Assembly (NCBI GenBank): GCA_019117325.1
Contig: DWZY01000163.1
Span: forward strand, 1 to 8,323
Source of the DNA: Candidatus Brevibacterium intestinigallinarum
Lineage (GTDB): Bacteria > Actinomycetota > Actinomycetes > Actinomycetales > Brevibacteriaceae
Length of the DNA: 8,323 nucleotides
Direction of reading: 5' to 3'
A program made the position numbers and the translations under genes. Of this stretch, positions 6,601 to 8,323 are shown one piece after another; position 1 is the stretch's first letter, and the number at the start of each line of letters is the position of its first letter. The notes beneath the pieces are model-generated. The model saw only the letters and a list, made by a program, of their open reading frames with translations. It was not told the DNA's origin and ran no database searches.

Positions 6601-6723
6601 GTGCTGGACCTCCAGCGCCGCAAGACCGCACTGACCGATGCGCTGTGGGACGACGGCAGCGGGGACGGCGGCTTCTCGCAGACGCTCACGGCGGAGGACA
6701 TCCGGGGGCTGCTCGCAGAGTGA
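3670..6723 (+). CDS. SNF2-family ATPase/helicase lacking a SWIM zinc finger
   Basis: The 1017-residue product is a bacterial SNF2-type DNA translocase. Residues 1 to about 520 form a family-specific N-terminal region, possibly Pfam SNF2_assoc. The ATPase core starts at LRDYQREGFAWL (about 530). Motif I is DDMGLGKT (G558-T562), motif II DEAQ (D673-Q676) and motif III TGTP (T701-P704). The C-terminal lobe has RVLVFSQFTSF (about 866), then GGFGLTLTEAD, DPWWNP (about 939) and motif VI HRIGQ (H955-Q959). All motor motifs are intact, so it should hydrolyse ATP on DNA; the cellular role of such proteins is mostly unknown. Start: GTG 3670 overlaps the hydrolase TGA (GTGA) and is chosen over an in-frame ATG at 3547 inside that gene. 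Unusually, there is only one cysteine in the protein, so no SWIM finger. Arginine codons shift from CGC to CGG along the gene. Confidence 0.93.
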   Translation: MSRDPEWKRLLEPVARAAAQERPATRFALSFELYADQERGWFYASNLQPLERAQLEAGDPWFVGIRPVEEGARPGTYRRGGLTWRSFAQRGRGPDEPVRALLDQVHRLSRDEQNLNPGDAGVLRLDRYPSPLLWTLLERLTQAGVALVPDGMLTAVSLGQRAAKRFDLHRDARGRLHVQPEVAIDGRGADAFSLVGAHGFAALTGELSTAGATLELALAPLPQPVRADELDLMRRREPLVVDAGDTAEFTDEFYPVLRSVAPVTSEDESVELPETRPPRLALLVEFGEGDTAQLHWSWRYTGPRRDLPVTAVGEAASGAAASLSAASGSLRDTAAEAAIRARAAPVWPGAGAVPQEDLAGVPAAEFAIRVLPRLEEMDCVHVEVSGARPDYRELTEPPTVTVTSEESEDRDWFDLAFQVTVAGRTVPFATLFRALARGQKTLLLTDKSLLSLDHPAFDRLKELLDRAQAVGEWDPRAPKISRVQVSLWEDFVDAADHSTEAVAWRQTVEALRGLTELPQPEVPAGLTAELRDYQREGFAWLSLLHDHGLGGILADDMGLGKTVQTLALIVRAREKAQVRSREGARAVAEGAGPAGSPPFLVVAPASVVGVWRTEAARFAPKLDVRVIDATRARRRTDLADEIAGADVVVTSYALLRLDADDYAEQDWDGLIVDEAQFAKNRTTQVHDALGRIRAPFRLAITGTPVENSLDDLWALLSLTAPGLFPSPVSFREHFTKPLTRGVAPHRMALLQRRIRPFVLRRTKEQVVRELPPKQEQVRTIELLPEHRKLYDAVLQRERKKVLGLLDDLREPGMDRGRFIVFRSLTLLRMLALDPAIVDGQQHAGVASSKLHALLEDLERVLGENHRVLVFSQFTSFLDRVGEALTVRGVEHVRLDGATRRREEVVERFRSGGAGVFLLSLKAGGFGLTLTEADYVFLMDPWWNPAAESQAIDRVHRIGQEASVLVYRMVAAGTIEEKVLDLQRRKTALTDALWDDGSGDGGFSQTLTAEDIRGLLAE

Positions 6724-6740
6724 GCGCCATCACAGGCGAG

Positions 6741-6746
6741 TACCGT
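6741..6746 (+). promoter_or_regulatory. Candidate -10 box for a leaderless PaiB-like gene
   Basis: TACCGT fits TANNNT and ends 7 nt before ATG 6754, the spacing expected if transcription begins at the start codon. The -35 region would fall at the end of the SNF2 gene and is poor. The GAGG at 6747-6750 is only 3 nt from the ATG, too close to be a good ribosome binding site, which favours a leaderless start. Confidence 0.35.
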
Positions 6747-6753
6747 GAGGGCC

Positions 6754-7389
6754 ATGTGGATCAACCCTCTCTTCGAGGCGGACACCCGCCGCGCGCTCGC
6801 AGAGCTCGTGAGTGCAGAATCGCTGGCCACCGTCGTCGCGGAGGACCCGCTGCGCGCCGCGCACCTGCCGCTCCTCCTCGAGGAGGAACCTGACGGGAGC
6901 CTGGTCCTGCTGGGTCACGTACCGCGGGCGGATCCGGTCGCCGATGCCGTCGCGGCAGGCGACCGGGTCCTGTGCATCGTCCACGGGCCGCGGGCCTATG
7001 TGAGCCCGGACTGGTACGAGGACGTGGGACTGCCCACCTACAACTACGCCGTCGCCCACCTGCGCGGTCAGGCGGAGCCGATGGAGCCGGCGGACACGCG
7101 AGCGCACCTCGTCGATCTCATCCGGGTCCACGAGGAGCGGAAGGAGCCTGCGGCCGGGGCGTGGGAGCCGGATGAGGCTGCGCACGATCGCATCGACCGC
7201 CTCCTGCCCGCAGTGCTGGGCTTTCGGATCCGCGTCGATGAGGCGCAGGCGAAGGAGAAGCTGGGGCAGAACCGCTCCGAGGAGGACCGGCACGTCACCG
7301 CCGCGCAGCTGGATCGATCAGAGCGCCAGGAGCACCACGACGTCGCGGCCCTCATGCGGGAGCGCGAGGAGCCTGCCGCGGAGCGGTGA
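6754..7389 (+). CDS. PaiB-like FMN-binding split-barrel protein (negative transcriptional regulator family)
   Basis: The 211-residue product matches the PaiB family, named for a Bacillus subtilis protein affecting sporulation and degradative enzyme genes. The family has an FMN-binding split barrel, and direct DNA binding is not well established. Visible blocks are MWINPLFEAD at the start, AHLPLLL (36-42), GHVPRADP (54-61), GPRAYVSPDWY (78-88), LPTYNY (93-98) and GFRIRVDEAQAKEKLGQN (156-173). A charged tail to residue 211 is usual for the family. ATG 6754 is chosen because the family begins with M-[YW]; an in-frame GTG at 6745 would add three residues. It follows the SNF2 stop by 30 nt and may share its transcript or use its own promoter. 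It converges on the flavin oxidoreductase. The regulatory role is from family name only; a flavin-dependent enzyme is equally possible. Confidence 0.9.
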   Translation: MWINPLFEADTRRALAELVSAESLATVVAEDPLRAAHLPLLLEEEPDGSLVLLGHVPRADPVADAVAAGDRVLCIVHGPRAYVSPDWYEDVGLPTYNYAVAHLRGQAEPMEPADTRAHLVDLIRVHEERKEPAAGAWEPDEAAHDRIDRLLPAVLGFRIRVDEAQAKEKLGQNRSEEDRHVTAAQLDRSERQEHHDVAALMREREEPAAER

Positions 7390-7394
7390 TGAGT

Positions 7395-7422
7395 CCTCGC
7401 TGGTGATCGCATGTGCGCGAGG
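7395..7422. terminator. Weak hairpin between convergent genes
   Basis: CCTCGC (7395-7400) and GCGAGG (7417-7422) pair perfectly around a 16-nt loop in the 53-nt gap between the convergent PaiB-like and oxidoreductase genes. The stem is short, the loop long and there is no T-run, so it is only a possible transcription end. Confidence 0.25.
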
Positions 7423-7442
7423 TCGGGGCGTAGACGGTCGCG

Positions 7443-8323
7443 TCAGACCAGCAGCCCCAGCCGCAGTGCGTCGAGGATCGAGGCGTGGACGTTCCTGCTG
7501 GTGGTCGCATCGCCGATGCGGAACAGCGCATAGCGCTCGTCGTCCGGCGCGCTGTCCCCGTCGCTTCCCGCTGACTCCCGCAGACGCAGCGCTCCCAGCG
7601 GGTCGACGAACGCGTCGTGGTCGATCGCACCCCGGTTGCGGGAGCCCTCGCGCAGTCCCCAGTACAGCTCATCGTTGGGGATCGTCCCGTGGTCGACGAC
7701 GATCGCGTCGACGTCCAGGACCGCGTCCGTGTCCGCGTACTCGCTGCGCAGCGTCGCCCGGAGGCCGGCCTCGATCTCCTCGACCGCGATGAGCCGTTCT
7801 GTCAGGCGTGTCTGCACGCCGTGCTCGGCCATGAGCCGCAGGTAGGCGGGTGAGTTCATCGACCCCACATCGACGGCGATGGTGCGCTCCGGCGTGGAGT
7901 AGATGACCTCCGCCCCGCCGCGCGCCAGGCGCTCGACGGCATCGAGCGCGGGATACGAGCCGTGATTGTCGAACACGAGGACGAGCTGTCCCGCGGCCAC
8001 CGGGGACGTCATGACGTCCCAGACATCCAGCACGTGCTCGCTGCCTGTACACACCTCCGTGTCCGGAACACCGCCGGTCGCGATGATGACGACCTCCGGT
8101 GCCAGCGACTGCACCGTCTCCTCGTCCGCGTAGACGCCGAACCGCACGTCGACACCGTGCTTGCGCACCTGCTGCAGCCGCCAGTCGACGATCCCGATGA
8201 GGTCCCGCCGCCGCTCCGACCGCGCCGCGATCGCCAGCTGCCCGCCATGGGCATCCGAGGCCTCGAGCAGGGTGACGTCGTGTCCGCGGACCGCGGTGAC
8301 GCGGGCGGCCTCGAGCCCAGCGG
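7443..8323 (-). CDS. NADH:flavin oxidoreductase, trimethylamine-dehydrogenase-like, C-terminal part
   Basis: The gene runs off the right edge; 292 C-terminal residues are visible (first full codon at 8321), about the last 40-45% of a protein that in this family is usually 650-700 residues. The fragment opens in the first nucleotide-binding fold (AGLEAARVTAVRGHDVTLLE, then HGGQL). Next come the VVIIATGG loop, a second Rossmann-like unit (VLVFDNHGSYPALDAVERLA) and the closing FRIGDATTSRNVHASILDAL, which contacts FAD/ADP in the family. The missing N-terminal half should be the FMN-binding TIM barrel. Relatives include trimethylamine and histamine dehydrogenases, 2,4-dienoyl-CoA reductase and enzymes demethylating N-methylproline or dimethylglycine. 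The segments TPERTIAVDVG and VDHGTIPNDELYWGLR recall the N-methyl-amine branch, but that is from memory. The TGA is at 7443-7445. The gene converges on the PaiB-like gene. Confidence 0.87.
   Translation of the reverse strand, partial: AGLEAARVTAVRGHDVTLLEASDAHGGQLAIAARSERRRDLIGIVDWRLQQVRKHGVDVRFGVYADEETVQSLAPEVVIIATGGVPDTEVCTGSEHVLDVWDVMTSPVAAGQLVLVFDNHGSYPALDAVERLARGGAEVIYSTPERTIAVDVGSMNSPAYLRLMAEHGVQTRLTERLIAVEEIEAGLRATLRSEYADTDAVLDVDAIVVDHGTIPNDELYWGLREGSRNRGAIDHDAFVDPLGALRLRESAGSDGDSAPDDERYALFRIGDATTSRNVHASILDALRLGLLV

Noticed and set aside
2972..6723. Hydrolase plus SNF2 as a new anti-phage defence system.
   Set aside because: SNF2 proteins occur in defence islands, but there is no nuclease, methylase, toxin or mobile gene here, and the neighbours look like housekeeping genes.
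5805..6893. A 362-codon frame overlapping the SNF2 end and the PaiB-like gene.
   Set aside because: Its Ala/Gly/Arg-rich translation has no motif, and it crosses two well-supported genes in another frame.

Overview
The window is high-GC, densely packed bacterial chromosome (about 70% G+C by eye, strong G/C at codon third positions, GTG starts, 1-4 nt gene overlaps, TANNNT-type -10 boxes). This fits an actinobacterium, perhaps of the Micrococcales; the genus cannot be fixed from the sequence. No rRNA, tRNA, CRISPR array, transposase, integrase or phage gene was seen.

Layout: (1) 2-358 (+), a very acidic protein tail of unknown function that probably starts outside the window. (2) 417-2352 (-), a three-gene operon transcribed leftward: pirin, a small GNAT-fold acetyltransferase and an AhpD/carboxymuconolactone-decarboxylase-type protein. 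A perfect 11-bp hairpin (378-410) lies between this operon and gene 1 and may end both transcripts. (3) 2353-2483, a divergent control region with two opposed -10-like boxes and a 7-bp inverted repeat between them. (4) 2484-6723 (+), a translationally coupled operon: RraA-family protein, alpha/beta hydrolase (ATGA overlap) and a 1017-residue SNF2-family ATPase (GTGA overlap). (5) 6754-7389 (+), a PaiB-like FMN-binding protein, possibly with its own leaderless promoter. (6) 7443-8323 (-), the C-terminal part of an Old Yellow Enzyme / trimethylamine-dehydrogenase-type flavoprotein running off the right edge.

The leftward operon looks like small redox or stress housekeeping: a metal-binding cupin, a thiol CxxC protein and an acetyltransferase. 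The rightward operon joins an RraA/HMG-aldolase-type enzyme to a hydrolase and a chromatin-remodeller-like ATPase. That is an odd functional mix, but the overlapping start and stop codons show it is organised as one unit. The most informative oddities are in the SNF2 gene: no SWIM zinc finger (one cysteine in the whole protein), and arginine codons that change from mostly CGC to mostly CGG between the N-terminal region and the motor. I see no convincing undescribed defence or mobile system; the genes belong to known families.
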